This document shows positions 12,500 to 25,891 of a stretch of 64,000 nt of DNA, piece by piece (the first letter of the stretch is position 1; each line of letters opens with the position of its first letter). The stretch is from Bacteroidales bacterium (GTDB lineage Bacteria > Bacteroidota > Bacteroidia > Bacteroidales > UBA3663). The notes beneath the pieces are model-generated. The model was not told the DNA's origin and made no database searches. It worked only from the letters and a program-made list of their open reading frames with translations. The stretch lies in NCBI GenBank assembly GCA_017548545.1, contig JAFYZW010000136.1, forward strand, positions 1 to 64,000. The letters are read 5' to 3'. Both the position numbers and the translations under genes were made by a program.

Positions 12500-13933
12500 A
12501 TGAAAAGGACCCTATATATATTAATAATGTATACGCTGTTCACCGCGTGCAACAGCGACATCAGTATCGACCGGCAACTCGATGCCGAGGCCGACATCTT
12601 CCCCGACTACAAGGAAATCACTATTCCCTGCAACATAGCACCAATGTGTTTTCAGCTCAATGATGCGAAGGGTATAGATACTCGTCTCATCATCGAGGGC
12701 GGCAATGAGAAGATTCAAGTGAAGGGCGAGGATGGTGATTTCGACATCCCTATTGACAAATGGCATAAACTCCTTGCTGCAAACCGCGACGCAGATTTAC
12801 AGTTCATCGTTTGCCGCCTTGAGGATGGCAAGTGGGCAGCCTATCGTCCATTCACGATGCACGTCGCTTCGGATAGCATCGACTCCTATCTCGCCTATCG
12901 CCTCATTCCACCAGGCTACGGACTGTGGAATGCGATGGGCATCTACCAGCGTTGCCTGGAGTCGTTCGAAGAGACACCCATCATGGAGAACCGACAGACG
13001 GAATACAACTGCATGAACTGTCACACTTTCCAAAGCCAGAACCCGAAGAAGATGTGCTTCCACCTTCGTGGTAATCATGGAGGCTCGGTGCTCGTGAGAA
13101 GTGGGCGCGTGGAGAAGCTCAACCCTGAGTTTCCCGACACAATCAAGGGCATTGCCTATCCAGCCTGGCATCCATACGCCGATTACATAGCCTTCTCGTC
13201 CAACCGCGTAGCACAATCATTCTTTGTGCATCATCGTCAGCGCATCGAGGTCTTCGACACACGTTCTGATGCCGTTGTGCTCGACATTGCTCGCAACCGT
13301 GTCATCACTGCGCCCGAATTGTCATCGACACGCGATTGGGAGACATGGCCAGCCTTTTCGGCTGATGGCAAGACACTTTACTACTCCACCGCTCCCATCG
13401 TTGAGCCCATGCCGCAGGAATACAAGAAAGTACACTTCAGCGTTTGTACTATCGGGTTCGACCCCGAATCGGGCACTTTTGGCCAACAGGTTGATACGTT
13501 GTTCAATGCCGGCGACAGCCTCAGCTTCAACTATCCTCGCGAATCGCCCGATGGACGCTGGCTCGTCTATAACCGTCAGGAGTGCGGCTACTTCCCTATC
13601 AACCACAAGGAGTCGGACCTCTGGCTGCGTGACCAAAAGACGGGTGAAACCCGACCACTGGAGGCTGCCAACTCGAACGACTGTGAGAGCTATCATACCT
13701 GGAGCCACAACAGCCACTGGCTCGGCTTCAGCAGTCGTCGTATCGATGGACTTTACGTCTGCCCTTATTTCACCCATATCGACGACAATGGACAAGCCAC
13801 AAAGGCCTTCATCATGCCACAGCGTCATCCGCGCACATTCTACGACAATCAGCTAAACTCCTACAATATCCCCGAGTTCATCACCGATGCCGTTGAGGTG
13901 AGCCAGCACACCATCGCCGAAACCGTTTGGTAG
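12500..13933 (+). CDS. TolB-like beta-propeller lipoprotein with a CXXCH motif
   Basis: 477-aa lipoprotein (lipobox 'LFTAC', Cys17). From about residue 215 it has four PD40-type propeller blades: 'YPAWHPYADYIAFSSN', 'WPAFSADGKTLYYST', 'YPRESPDGRWLVYNR' and 'YHTWSHNSHWLGFSSRR'. Before the propeller lies C171-M-N-C-H175, the covalent haem attachment signature of c-type cytochromes, with M185 nearby. TolB-like propellers usually mediate protein contacts; the CXXCH suggests a redox cofactor or a metal site. It sits between the membrane-protein gene and the GH2. Whether haem is really attached is not known. Confidence 0.8.
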   Translation: MKRTLYILIMYTLFTACNSDISIDRQLDAEADIFPDYKEITIPCNIAPMCFQLNDAKGIDTRLIIEGGNEKIQVKGEDGDFDIPIDKWHKLLAANRDADLQFIVCRLEDGKWAAYRPFTMHVASDSIDSYLAYRLIPPGYGLWNAMGIYQRCLESFEETPIMENRQTEYNCMNCHTFQSQNPKKMCFHLRGNHGGSVLVRSGRVEKLNPEFPDTIKGIAYPAWHPYADYIAFSSNRVAQSFFVHHRQRIEVFDTRSDAVVLDIARNRVITAPELSSTRDWETWPAFSADGKTLYYSTAPIVEPMPQEYKKVHFSVCTIGFDPESGTFGQQVDTLFNAGDSLSFNYPRESPDGRWLVYNRQECGYFPINHKESDLWLRDQKTGETRPLEAANSNDCESYHTWSHNSHWLGFSSRRIDGLYVCPYFTHIDDNGQATKAFIMPQRHPRTFYDNQLNSYNIPEFITDAVEVSQHTIAETVW

Positions 13934-13938
13934 GATGA

Positions 13939-14028
13939 ATAGTTGCAATAGTTCTCATAGTAACTATAGTAACTATAATGACTATAGTGACTATTGCTTC
14001 TATTTCAGCTATTGCTTCTATTTCGGCT
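13939..14028 (+). repeat. Ten-unit 9-bp tandem repeat after a stop codon
   Basis: Ten consecutive 9-mers in exact phase: ATAGTTGCA, ATAGTTCTC, two ATAGTAACT, ATAATGACT, ATAGTGACT, then ATTGCTTCT and ATTTCAGCT/ATTTCGGCT alternating twice. The last four show an 18-bp higher-order period. The stretch 13930-13938 that contains the preceding TAG stop looks like a degenerate eleventh unit. The next ATG is 29 bp further on. Confidence 0.85.
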
Positions 14029-14045
14029 ATAAAAATAATTTATAA

Positions 14046-17811
<3,766 letters not shown>

Positions 17812-17837
<26 letters not shown>

Positions 17838-18636
17838 AGCCGTCAGGTGTAATGGTGAATATCTTATAGTTGCGGTGCTGGGCGCAGTCGATGCTGTGGT
17901 ACATAGGTCCATCTTCGTAAATCCTATGAGTGATATCGACGTGGTCATGCCCATAAATGCAGCACATCAATCCGGGGAACAGCAACGTGTAATAGTTGAA
18001 TACACGGGAGACGTTGTTGTTGAACTCGTCGCTATAAGGAGCAGCGTGCATAACGATGATGGTTCGGTCGAAGGCGGCTGAGTCGGCTATGACCTGTTGT
18101 TCCATATAATCGAAGTCTGGGACGGGAGCCACGCGGTCATACTCCATCGCATTGGTGTCGAGACATAGAAACTTGATGCGGCTGACGATAAAACTGAAGT
18201 TTCTGGGGCCGAACATCCATTCGTAGGTCTGATCGCCCGTACCTAAAAAATCATGATTGCCAAGCAACACAACGTATGGCACTTTTAACTCGCGAAGAAT
18301 ATTTCGGAACATTCTAAACTCGTTGGTTGTTCCCGTATCGGTCATATCACCGCAGTGAACCACGAAATCGATGTTTGAACGACCATTGATATCGGCTATC
18401 TCATCTTTGGTTTGGGTGTACCATTGATGCGTATCGCTGATAAAGGCGATACGCAGTGTATCTCGGGTGTCGAATAACTGGCGAATACGAGCAATCTGAA
18501 TTGCATTGATATCGTGCTCTCCGTGTAGGTTCATATCGTAGGGATGCACGTCAAAAACACTTTGACATGCCGACAATAAGAACCCTGCAAGAAGAGCGAA
18601 ATTGAAATAAAAGAATTGCTTGAAAAGTCTCATCAT
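17812..18636 (-). CDS. Calcineurin-like metallophosphoesterase lipoprotein
   Basis: 274 aa from MMRLFKQ; lipobox 'FLLSAC'. All metallophosphoesterase motifs are present in order: D-x-H in 'FISDTHQ', 'HCGDMTDTG', 'LLGNHDF', 'VMHAAPYS' and 'IYGHDHVD'. These bind two metals and cleave phosphoester bonds, here presumably outside the inner membrane. The substrate is unknown. It leads an operon with the barrel-like gene. A further upstream ATG exists but would place the start upstream of the promoter -7 box. Confidence 0.88.
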
Positions 18637-18662
18637 TTTGTAATAATTCGCTAAAAACTGCG

Positions 18663-18694
18663 CAAAGATGTCATTATTTTTGCAATTTTCCAAA
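18663..18694 (-). promoter_or_regulatory. Promoter of the metallophosphoesterase operon
   Basis: On the minus strand a -33 TTTG (complement of 18691-18694) lies exactly 20 bp from CATCTTTG (complement of 18663-18670), one mismatch from TAnnTTTG. The expected transcript start is about 20 nt before the start codon. Confidence 0.6.
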
Positions 18695-18719
18695 ATTTAT
18701 CTCTTTTTTCTTCAATTAA

Positions 18720-18751
18720 ATTGGATTTTTTGAAGAAAAACAATACCTTTG
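18720..18751 (+). promoter_or_regulatory. Promoter of the lactonase-type gene
   Basis: TACCTTTG at 18744-18751 is preceded by ATTGG at the -33 position with 19-20 bp spacing. It lies back to back with the minus-strand promoter at 18663-18694. Confidence 0.6.
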
Positions 18752-18789
18752 CAAAACTCAGACAGAACATAAGATTAACATTTTTATAT

Positions 18790-19944
18790 ATGAATCGCAA
18801 ATTATTTATGGCACTCGGCATCACGATGCTGTGCCTTACTGCTTGCAACAAGCAAAAAGAAACCGACAACATCCTGTTATGGCTCGGCAGTTACTGCAAT
18901 CAGGACGAGGAAGGAATCCGCGTCTATCGTTTCAACCAACACACTGGTGACTACACCTATCTTACCGGATTCTCTGGTCTGGCCAATCCTTCTTTCGTTT
19001 GGGTGGCTCGCGATGGCCGTCACTTCTATGCCGTCGGCGAAGAAGATGATCCGGAGAGCAGTTCGGCCAATGCTTTCATTCTGAATCCCGACAAACCTGC
19101 AATCCAAAGACTCAGCAGCCAGAGCAATCATGCGGGTGCCGCCTGCAACATTATCCTAAGCCCAGATGAACGCACACTTTTTACCTCAAGCTACGGAAGT
19201 GGATGCGTCACCGAGTTTCCCATCTACGAAGATGGCTCGTTGGGCAAAGATTTCGTCTTGAAGTTCACGGGTCACAGCGTTAACCCGGAGCGCCAGGACC
19301 ATCCCTACATCCATGCTGTCAACTTCACACCTGATGGCAAATATCTTTTGGCCAACGACCTTGGCATGGACCAGATCCACGTCTTCAAGATGCGCGACAG
19401 GGCAGCCACCGACTCACTGCCCATCCTCAGCGAAGGGGATCAGCCGATGACACCCGTCGGCGAAACCTACAACGTCGCAGTTGACCCGGGAGCAGGTCCG
19501 CGTCACCTTGCCTGGTCACCCAATCACAAGAACGCGTATCTCTTGAGCGAACTCTCAGGACAGCTCTTCGTACTGAAGTATGAAAATGAGCAACTGAGCG
19601 TGATTCAGACCCTCCAGGCCGACACTCTCAATGCCGGGGGCAGTGCCGACGTGCATGTATCACCCGACGGCAAGTTCGTCTATGCCTCTCACCGACTCGA
19701 AGGCGACGGCATCACGATATGGAAGGTCAATACTGAGGATGGCACCTTGTCCAAAGTTGGATTCCAACCTACAGGCATCCATCCCCGCAACTTCGGCATC
19801 ACTCCCAATGGAGAATTGCTACTCTGCGCCTGTCGAGATAGCAACAAAGTGAAGATCTTTCGTCGCAACAAGGAGACCGGTCTATTGACCGATACAGGAC
19901 GTGCCATAGAAATGTCCAGACCTACTTGCGTACAGTTCTATTAG
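18790..19944 (+). CDS. 6-phosphogluconolactonase-family (lactonase) beta-propeller lipoprotein
   Basis: 384 aa from the ATG at 18790, chosen because it lies downstream of the promoter and gives a clean lipoprotein signal (LCLTAC). The seven-bladed lactonase family (PF10282) is shown by 'LGSYCNQDEEGIRVYRFN', 'AACNIILSPDERTLFTSSYGSG', 'YIHAVNFTPDGKYLLANDLGMDQIHVF', 'GAGPRHLAWSPNHKNAY' and 'GIHPRNFGITPNGELLLCACRDSN'. Family members hydrolyse sugar lactones. As this one is exported, the substrate is probably an oxidised sugar outside the cytoplasm rather than the pentose-phosphate intermediate. Confidence 0.85.
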   Translation: MNRKLFMALGITMLCLTACNKQKETDNILLWLGSYCNQDEEGIRVYRFNQHTGDYTYLTGFSGLANPSFVWVARDGRHFYAVGEEDDPESSSANAFILNPDKPAIQRLSSQSNHAGAACNIILSPDERTLFTSSYGSGCVTEFPIYEDGSLGKDFVLKFTGHSVNPERQDHPYIHAVNFTPDGKYLLANDLGMDQIHVFKMRDRAATDSLPILSEGDQPMTPVGETYNVAVDPGAGPRHLAWSPNHKNAYLLSELSGQLFVLKYENEQLSVIQTLQADTLNAGGSADVHVSPDGKFVYASHRLEGDGITIWKVNTEDGTLSKVGFQPTGIHPRNFGITPNGELLLCACRDSNKVKIFRRNKETGLLTDTGRAIEMSRPTCVQFY

Positions 19945-20001
19945 CCATCTATGATGACCTATATTTTATATTAAATAGGAATTTTTAAGAATTGAATTGT
20001 T

Positions 20002-20050
20002 AAAAACGCCCGAAAAATATGTTCTTCGACATGTTTTGGGGCGTTTCTCT
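20002..20050 (+). terminator. Terminator after the lactonase-type gene
   Basis: Stem AAACGCCC (20004-20011) with GGGCGTTT (20039-20046), a partly paired interior, and a trailing TCTCTT. It separates the gene from locus 2. Confidence 0.65.
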
Positions 20051-20080
20051 TGGTTATGTAAAAAAAAAGCAATAAATTTG
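20050..20080 (+). promoter_or_regulatory. Promoter of locus 2 susC
   Basis: TAAATTTG at 20073-20080 with TTGG at 20050-20053, spacing 19 bp. It lies directly after the upstream terminator. The leader to the ATG at 20204 is about 115 nt and AT-rich. Confidence 0.6.
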
Positions 20081-20203
20081 CGGTCGATTTTAGACTTATA
20101 CATATTATAATTCTAACACATACTACGAGTAGGTCAATGTGTAACTACACACTACACAAATAACATACTACTAATTATTATCAACACAAACTAAATCATT
20201 TCT

Positions 20204-23200
20204 ATGTCAATCGTTCAAAGCATTCCTATGAGAGCGACAATGGCTTGTGCTGTTGCCCTCTTTAGCTGCTCGTTGGCTTTTGCCCAGACCCAGCAGGTCA
20301 AAGGTACCGTGCTGGATAATTTAGGCGAGCCTTTGGCAGGTGTGAACATTGTTGAGAAAGGCACCACCAATGGCACACTGACAGACATTGATGGAGACTA
20401 CTCCCTCAATGTGGCAAAAGGTCAGACTCTTGTCTTCTCATTCATTGGTTACCGCACCATTGAGGCCGTTGTTTCTGGCACCACTCTCAACATTACAATG
20501 GAAGAGGATTCCGAGCTCCTCGAAGACGTAGTAGTTATCGGCTACGGTTCGATGCAGCGCAAGGACCTGACTTCGTCCATCACCACAGTGAAGGCCAAAG
20601 ACCTTAACACCGGCGTATTCTCCGACGCAGCCTCGATGCTGCAGGGTAAGGTTCCCGGCCTCGTTGTTACCACTACAGGTGACCCCAACGGTTCTCCAAG
20701 CATGACCCTCCGTGGTGCATCTTCTCTCCGTTCAGGCGCCATGTCTCCTTACTATGTAATCGACGGTATCCCCGGTGTCGATATTTCGATGGTTGCTCCT
20801 GACGACATCGAGAGCATCGACGTGCTCCGCGACGCTACCGCTACTGCCATCTATGGTTCGAAGGCTGCCAACGGTGTGATTATTGTTACCACCAAGAAGG
20901 GCAAGAAGGACCAGGAGCGCGTAAACGTTACCTACTCAGGCTATGTTGCCTTCGACCAGGCACTGAAGACCCTCGATATGGCCTCTGCTTCTGACATCCG
21001 CGACTACGTGAGCCGCAAGAAAGCTGCCGACTCCGAATATAACTACAAGTACGATGGAGGTGGAGATACCGACTGGCAGAGCGAGGTGCTTCGCACCGCA
21101 ATGAGCCACAACCACAACATCGCAATCAACGGTGGTTCGGCAAAGACCACTTACATGGCTTCAATGAACCTTGCCAAGCGCGAAGGTGTGGTCATCGGTT
21201 CGAAGAACGACCGTGCCAACGTCCGCACCCTGCTCTCCACCAAGGTCCTCAAGGACAGGTTGGAGCTCTCGACCGGCGTGAATGGCATGTTCGGCAAGAA
21301 CGTAGGCGTTCCGATGGGCGATGAAGGTGCTTCGGTACTCGATGCCATGAACTACTTCAACCCCACCCTACCCATCAAGACGGCCGATGGCAACTGGTCA
21401 AAGGGAGATGGTTCGAACAACTACAACCCGTTGTCACTCATCAATGAGGATAAGTCCCAGACCGAGTGGAAGCGTTTGCAATTCATCGGCAAGGCTACGC
21501 TCACCATTATGGAGGGCCTGACCTGGAATGCCAACTATTCGTTCAGCGCTTTCCAACGCACCTATAGTTCCTACGATTCTCACAATACCCAAATTACTGA
21601 TAAGAATGCTCTTGTTAGCCCTGAATTCAATGGTGTCGCTGCCCGCAACACTTATTTCGGCAAGGGCCAGACTTTCGAGACCTACGGCAACTACGATGCC
21701 ACCTTTGGCGTTCACAAGGTTGGCTTGATGGTAGGTTATACTTGGGAGGAGAACATCGACAATGACGGCTTCGGCGTACGTGTCAACAGCTTCTATGATG
21801 ACAACATCGGCTGGAACAACATCACCTACGCAGGTGAAATGAGAAACGAACTCAAATGGCTTGAGAGTGGCAACGTACAGACTATACGCAACATCTCGTT
21901 CTACGGTCGTGCCAGCTATTCGTTCAACAGCAGGTATATGCTTCAGGCCACCATTCGTCGTGATGGTTCGTCGGTATTCGGCAAAGACCATCAGTGGGGT
22001 ACCTTCCCATCGGTATCTGTAGCCTGGAACCTCACCGAGGAAGCCTTCATGAAGAACCAGTCGCTCTTCGATAACCTGAAGCTCCGTATGGGTTATGGTA
22101 TCTCTGGTAACGCCATGGGCTTCGATGCTTACACTGCCTACTACACCTATGGATCGAGCGGCAATCGTGACAACAAATATGTAACTCTTGAGATGACCAA
22201 GCTTGACAACCCTGATCTCAAATGGGAGTCAACCAGTATGTTCAATGTCGGCCTCGACTATGGTCTGCTCAAGGGCCGTCTGTCGGGCAGCATCGAATAC
22301 TATATCAAGAAGACCACCGACTTGATCTGGAACTATCCTGTATCTTCTTATGTGTCACCAAAATCCGAAATCGATGCCAACGTAGGCGAGATCACCAATA
22401 CTGGTATCGAGTTCTCACTCTCGGCTATCCCCGTGCAGACCAAGAACTTCACTTGGAATACCACCCTCAACCTTTCGCACAACAGCAACACGGTTGACAA
22501 GCTCTCGAACGAATATTACAAGACCTCGACCTTCTCTCAGGGCGAACCAATGGTAGCAGGTGTGTCAGCTGAAGGCTATACTCAGCGTGTCATGGAAGGC
22601 GAGCCACTCGGCACCTTCTACACCTATGAGTGGGCTGGTGTTGATAGTGAAGGTATTTCGGTTTACTATACCCGCGATGCGAACGGCAACCGCGATGGCG
22701 GAACTACCCGTGATCCTGGCTTCAAGGACCGCACCATCACCGGCTGTGCACAGCCCAAGCTGACCGTTGGTTGGAACAACACCTTCAACTACAAGAACTG
22801 GAATGCCACGATGTTCCTCACCGGCGTTTTCGGCAACGATGTTTACAACGGCCTCCGTGCTCACTATACCGCTCCTGACTTCTTCGCCGGTGGCAAGAAC
22901 GTCCTCAAGGAGTTCATCTATGAGCGTGACCTCAAGGATACCGGTTCGAACATTCCTTCAGACAAGTTCATCGAGGATGGCAGCTACATCCGTCTGCAGA
23001 GCCTCTCTGTTGGCTACACCTTCAAGAACTTCAACGGTTGGCTCCAGAACGTACAGCTCTATGCAACCATGAACAACGTATTCACCATCACCGACTACAA
23101 GGGCCTCGATCCTGAGGTTAACCTTGGTGGCATCGATCCTGGTGTTGACTATCGCTGGAAGGTTTATCCTCATACCCGCACTACTATGATTGGTGTTAAG

Positions 23201-23212
23201 ATTAACTTCTAA
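20204..23212 (+). CDS. SusC-like TonB-dependent receptor, locus 2
   Basis: 1002-aa outer-membrane importer. Signal peptide to about residue 27 ('LFSCSLAFAQ'), carboxypeptidase-regulatory-like domain ('VLDNLGEPLAGVNIVEKGTT'), plug ('GYGSMQRKDLTSSI' and 'ATATAIYGSKAANGVIIVTT'), then the barrel ending 'TTMIGVKINF'. Paired with a SusD-like gene 16 bp downstream. Ligand unknown; the following operon encodes alpha-GlcNAc- and alpha-mannose-directed enzymes. Confidence 0.96.
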   Translation: MSIVQSIPMRATMACAVALFSCSLAFAQTQQVKGTVLDNLGEPLAGVNIVEKGTTNGTLTDIDGDYSLNVAKGQTLVFSFIGYRTIEAVVSGTTLNITMEEDSELLEDVVVIGYGSMQRKDLTSSITTVKAKDLNTGVFSDAASMLQGKVPGLVVTTTGDPNGSPSMTLRGASSLRSGAMSPYYVIDGIPGVDISMVAPDDIESIDVLRDATATAIYGSKAANGVIIVTTKKGKKDQERVNVTYSGYVAFDQALKTLDMASASDIRDYVSRKKAADSEYNYKYDGGGDTDWQSEVLRTAMSHNHNIAINGGSAKTTYMASMNLAKREGVVIGSKNDRANVRTLLSTKVLKDRLELSTGVNGMFGKNVGVPMGDEGASVLDAMNYFNPTLPIKTADGNWSKGDGSNNYNPLSLINEDKSQTEWKRLQFIGKATLTIMEGLTWNANYSFSAFQRTYSSYDSHNTQITDKNALVSPEFNGVAARNTYFGKGQTFETYGNYDATFGVHKVGLMVGYTWEENIDNDGFGVRVNSFYDDNIGWNNITYAGEMRNELKWLESGNVQTIRNISFYGRASYSFNSRYMLQATIRRDGSSVFGKDHQWGTFPSVSVAWNLTEEAFMKNQSLFDNLKLRMGYGISGNAMGFDAYTAYYTYGSSGNRDNKYVTLEMTKLDNPDLKWESTSMFNVGLDYGLLKGRLSGSIEYYIKKTTDLIWNYPVSSYVSPKSEIDANVGEITNTGIEFSLSAIPVQTKNFTWNTTLNLSHNSNTVDKLSNEYYKTSTFSQGEPMVAGVSAEGYTQRVMEGEPLGTFYTYEWAGVDSEGISVYYTRDANGNRDGGTTRDPGFKDRTITGCAQPKLTVGWNNTFNYKNWNATMFLTGVFGNDVYNGLRAHYTAPDFFAGGKNVLKEFIYERDLKDTGSNIPSDKFIEDGSYIRLQSLSVGYTFKNFNGWLQNVQLYATMNNVFTITDYKGLDPEVNLGGIDPGVDYRWKVYPHTRTTMIGVKINF

Positions 23213-23227
23213 ATTGTCTCCGCGTAT

Positions 23228-24895
23228 ATGAAAACAAATAAATTGATTCTTTCTGCTGGCGTTCTTGCTCTTGCACTTGCCAGCTGCACGGATTTGGATG
23301 TTGATATCGTGTCACAGTACACTTACAAGCCTGCTACCGAGGAAGCTGTAGCAGGTGAAATGGCCAACATCTATTATAAGTTCCGTGGACCTTTGGGTCG
23401 CCGCTACATGGAGGCTATGACCCTGACCAGCGACGAATACACCTCTCTGGCTTATAGTGGCAACTGGGTCGATGGTTATGCATACGCCCATCCCTCTTAT
23501 CACAACCAGAGGGCTGAGGATGCTACTGTCGATTGGATGAACGAACTCGGCAAGGCCAACGTACTTGCTTCTGAGGTTGTCAACTCCGAATATCCCGATT
23601 GGGCTAAATATGGTGCTCGCGCCATGCGTGCCTTCTTCACCTTCATCATCATGGAGAACTGGGGCGATGCTCCATTGGCTGACATGGATTATTGCCGTGA
23701 GATGGGATTCGACACCAACGACCGCGTAGCCCGTGCCGAGGTTGCCAAGTGGATCGAAAGCGAGCTGCTCGCCGTTAAGGACCAGCTGCCTACCGAGACC
23801 AATGGAAGCAACTATGGCAAGCCCAGCAAGTACATGGCTCTGGCTCTGCTGGCCAAGCTCTACATCAACTGGCCTGTCTATACCGCTGAGGGTGGTGTGC
23901 AAAACTACGAGGCTTCTGCTTACAACAATCCGAAACTTTCTGACTGCATCAAGGTTTGCGACGAGATCATCAGCTCAAACAAGTTCGACCTCGGACCCGA
24001 TCCCTATCGTTTCAAGTTCAACTGGGACAACACCGAGCGCGTAGAGGCTGGCACCATCAAGGACTTTATTTATGCAGCTCCATACGACACCCAGGAAGCT
24101 CAGGGCATGCAGTGGGGACGTTCACATGTCTATAAGGATGTGAAGAAGATGACGGTAAGCTACTTCGGCGAGTTCCTCAACAACTCGGGCGGTGCCTATA
24201 TGACCATCACCCCAGAGTGTGTTGATCGCTTCAATCTGCCTGGTGACCAGCGCAACTGGATGATTGCAGGCCTTTGCGATGCGAATGGAGACTTCACTTC
24301 AGAAGCCAACGGCAATCTTGGCCAGGTTTACATCTACGATCCTGTTACCCTGCTCCCCACCACAGAGAAGGCACTTGATCGTGACGGCAATCCTCTTGTA
24401 TTCACAAAGAACATCACTGTCACCGGCGACCTTGGTGCAGTTGACGTAGGCGACGACCTCACCGGTTGGTCACAGGGCTACCGCTCTATGAAGTGGTTCC
24501 TCTGCAACAATGACTATTCGAACGGACGTAACCAATCGAACGACGTACCTATCTTCCGTTATGCTGACGTCCTGCTCACCAAGGCTGAAGCACTCGTGCG
24601 CGGCGGTCAGAGCGGTGCCAAGGATCTCTTCAACAAGATTCGCAGCTATGCAGGTGCTCCTACCATCTCGGGCGAGCCTTCACTCGATGACATCTACATG
24701 GAGCGTGGTCGTGAGTTCTTCGACGAGCTATGGCGTCGCAACGACATGATTCGTTATGGTCACTATGAGGATGAGTTCTTCCCCCACTACAAGAACAATC
24801 CTAACGCCAACTTCGACAAGACTCATCGTATCTTCCCCATCTCTAAGAACGACCTTGACCTGAACGAGGGTTGGAGCCAGAATGCTGGCTATTAA
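23228..24895 (+). CDS. SusD-like surface glycan-binding lipoprotein, locus 2
   Basis: 555-aa lipoprotein (lipobox LALASC, Cys20). It carries SusD-type features: 'ARAMRAFFTFIIMENWGDAPLAD', 'SKYMALALLAKLYINWPVYT', and the C-terminal 'RYADVLLTKAEALVRGG...DLFNKIRSYAG' followed by 'MERGREFFDELWRRNDMIRYG', ending NAGY. Surface partner of the upstream SusC. Confidence 0.95.
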   Translation: MKTNKLILSAGVLALALASCTDLDVDIVSQYTYKPATEEAVAGEMANIYYKFRGPLGRRYMEAMTLTSDEYTSLAYSGNWVDGYAYAHPSYHNQRAEDATVDWMNELGKANVLASEVVNSEYPDWAKYGARAMRAFFTFIIMENWGDAPLADMDYCREMGFDTNDRVARAEVAKWIESELLAVKDQLPTETNGSNYGKPSKYMALALLAKLYINWPVYTAEGGVQNYEASAYNNPKLSDCIKVCDEIISSNKFDLGPDPYRFKFNWDNTERVEAGTIKDFIYAAPYDTQEAQGMQWGRSHVYKDVKKMTVSYFGEFLNNSGGAYMTITPECVDRFNLPGDQRNWMIAGLCDANGDFTSEANGNLGQVYIYDPVTLLPTTEKALDRDGNPLVFTKNITVTGDLGAVDVGDDLTGWSQGYRSMKWFLCNNDYSNGRNQSNDVPIFRYADVLLTKAEALVRGGQSGAKDLFNKIRSYAGAPTISGEPSLDDIYMERGREFFDELWRRNDMIRYGHYEDEFFPHYKNNPNANFDKTHRIFPISKNDLDLNEGWSQNAGY

Positions 24896-24919
24896 TCAAG
24901 ACTACTGAACATTCCTTTT

Positions 24920-24956
24920 TATAGGGCGTCTCCGGCCTCTGCTGGAGGCGCCTTAT
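24920..24956 (+). terminator. Hairpin after susD of locus 2
   Basis: GGCGTCTCC pairs with GGAGGCGCC (one G-U) around a short loop at about 24925-24952. The T-run lies before rather than after the stem, so this may be an attenuator or mRNA stabiliser ahead of the GDPD gene. Confidence 0.5.
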
Positions 24957-24966
24957 CATTACAACT

Positions 24967-25806
24967 ATGAAGCACAATCTACTATTCTTTCTATGCACAG
25001 GCATCCTGCTGACAGCCTGCTCAGCCAATACCAAAGATACAACCAAAACCAGCGAACCCGAGAATGACCCTCGCACACAGCATCCCATCGAAGTCGTGGT
25101 GCATCGTGGTGCCAATGACCTGGCTCCCGAGAACACCTTGCCTTCGGCCGACTCCGCTCTGGCTCATGGTGCCACATGGATTGAAGTGGATGTCAGGGTA
25201 TCGAAGGATGGCGTGATGTATAATCTGCATGACGAAACGCTGGACCGTACGACCAATGGCAAGGGAATAATCGGTGAACGCACTTCGGTATACATCGACA
25301 AGCTTGATGCAGGCAGCTGGTATGACGAAAAGCGCTTCAAAGGGCTGCATGTGCCCACCATCGAAGCGATGCTCGAAGGACTGAAAGGCCGCGCCAACGT
25401 CTTTTTCGATGTCAAGGACTGCAACCTGCAGGAACTGGCCGACCTCGTACGACGCACGGGATTTGCCGACCGTTCGTTCTTCTGGTTCGGAAGCGAGAAG
25501 ATGCTGCGTGAATTTGTGCAAATCGCACCGGAAATGAAAATCAAGGTCAATGCAGCCGATATCGAACGCATCGAGTATTGGAAGACCATTTGCACCCCTT
25601 CTATTGTCGAAATTCATGCCGACAAGATTACACCCGACTTCCTTGATTATTGCCACAGGAACGACATCAAGGTGATGGTAGGTGCACAAGGTGAAAGCCT
25701 CGAAGACTATCGCACTGCCATCGAAACGGGTGCCGACATGATCAACCTCGACAAACCCGAACTTTTCGAAAAGCTTCAGAAGGGCATATCGCTTAAATTC
25801 CCTTAG
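24967..25806 (+). CDS. Glycerophosphodiester phosphodiesterase-family lipoprotein
   Basis: 279 aa with lipobox LLTAC (Cys18). GDPD signatures: 'VVVHRGANDLAPENTL' (HRG plus ENT), 'GATWIEVDVRVSKDGV' (the E-x-D metal ligands), 'NLHDETLDRTTNGKG' (HD, general acid His) and 'VPTIEAMLEGLKG'. GDPDs cleave glycerophosphodiesters to an alcohol and glycerol-3-phosphate using a divalent metal. As a lipoprotein beside susCD it may strip phosphodiester groups from an imported substrate, which is inference. Confidence 0.9.
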   Translation: MKHNLLFFLCTGILLTACSANTKDTTKTSEPENDPRTQHPIEVVVHRGANDLAPENTLPSADSALAHGATWIEVDVRVSKDGVMYNLHDETLDRTTNGKGIIGERTSVYIDKLDAGSWYDEKRFKGLHVPTIEAMLEGLKGRANVFFDVKDCNLQELADLVRRTGFADRSFFWFGSEKMLREFVQIAPEMKIKVNAADIERIEYWKTICTPSIVEIHADKITPDFLDYCHRNDIKVMVGAQGESLEDYRTAIETGADMINLDKPELFEKLQKGISLKFP

Positions 25807-25834
25807 TATCCCTTAAAAAAATCCCTTACATTTA

Positions 25835-25866
25835 TTTGGCCATTTCATAAAAAATCCGTATCTTTG
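25835..25866 (+). promoter_or_regulatory. Promoter of the GH89-to-phosphatase operon
   Basis: TTTG at 25835-25838 and TATCTTTG at 25859-25866 with exactly 20-bp spacing, the best promoter match in the window. It lies 26 bp before the GH89 start codon, so the six following genes can be expressed independently of susCD. Confidence 0.75.
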
Positions 25867-25891
25867 CCCCCGAAACTAAAACCGAAAACTT

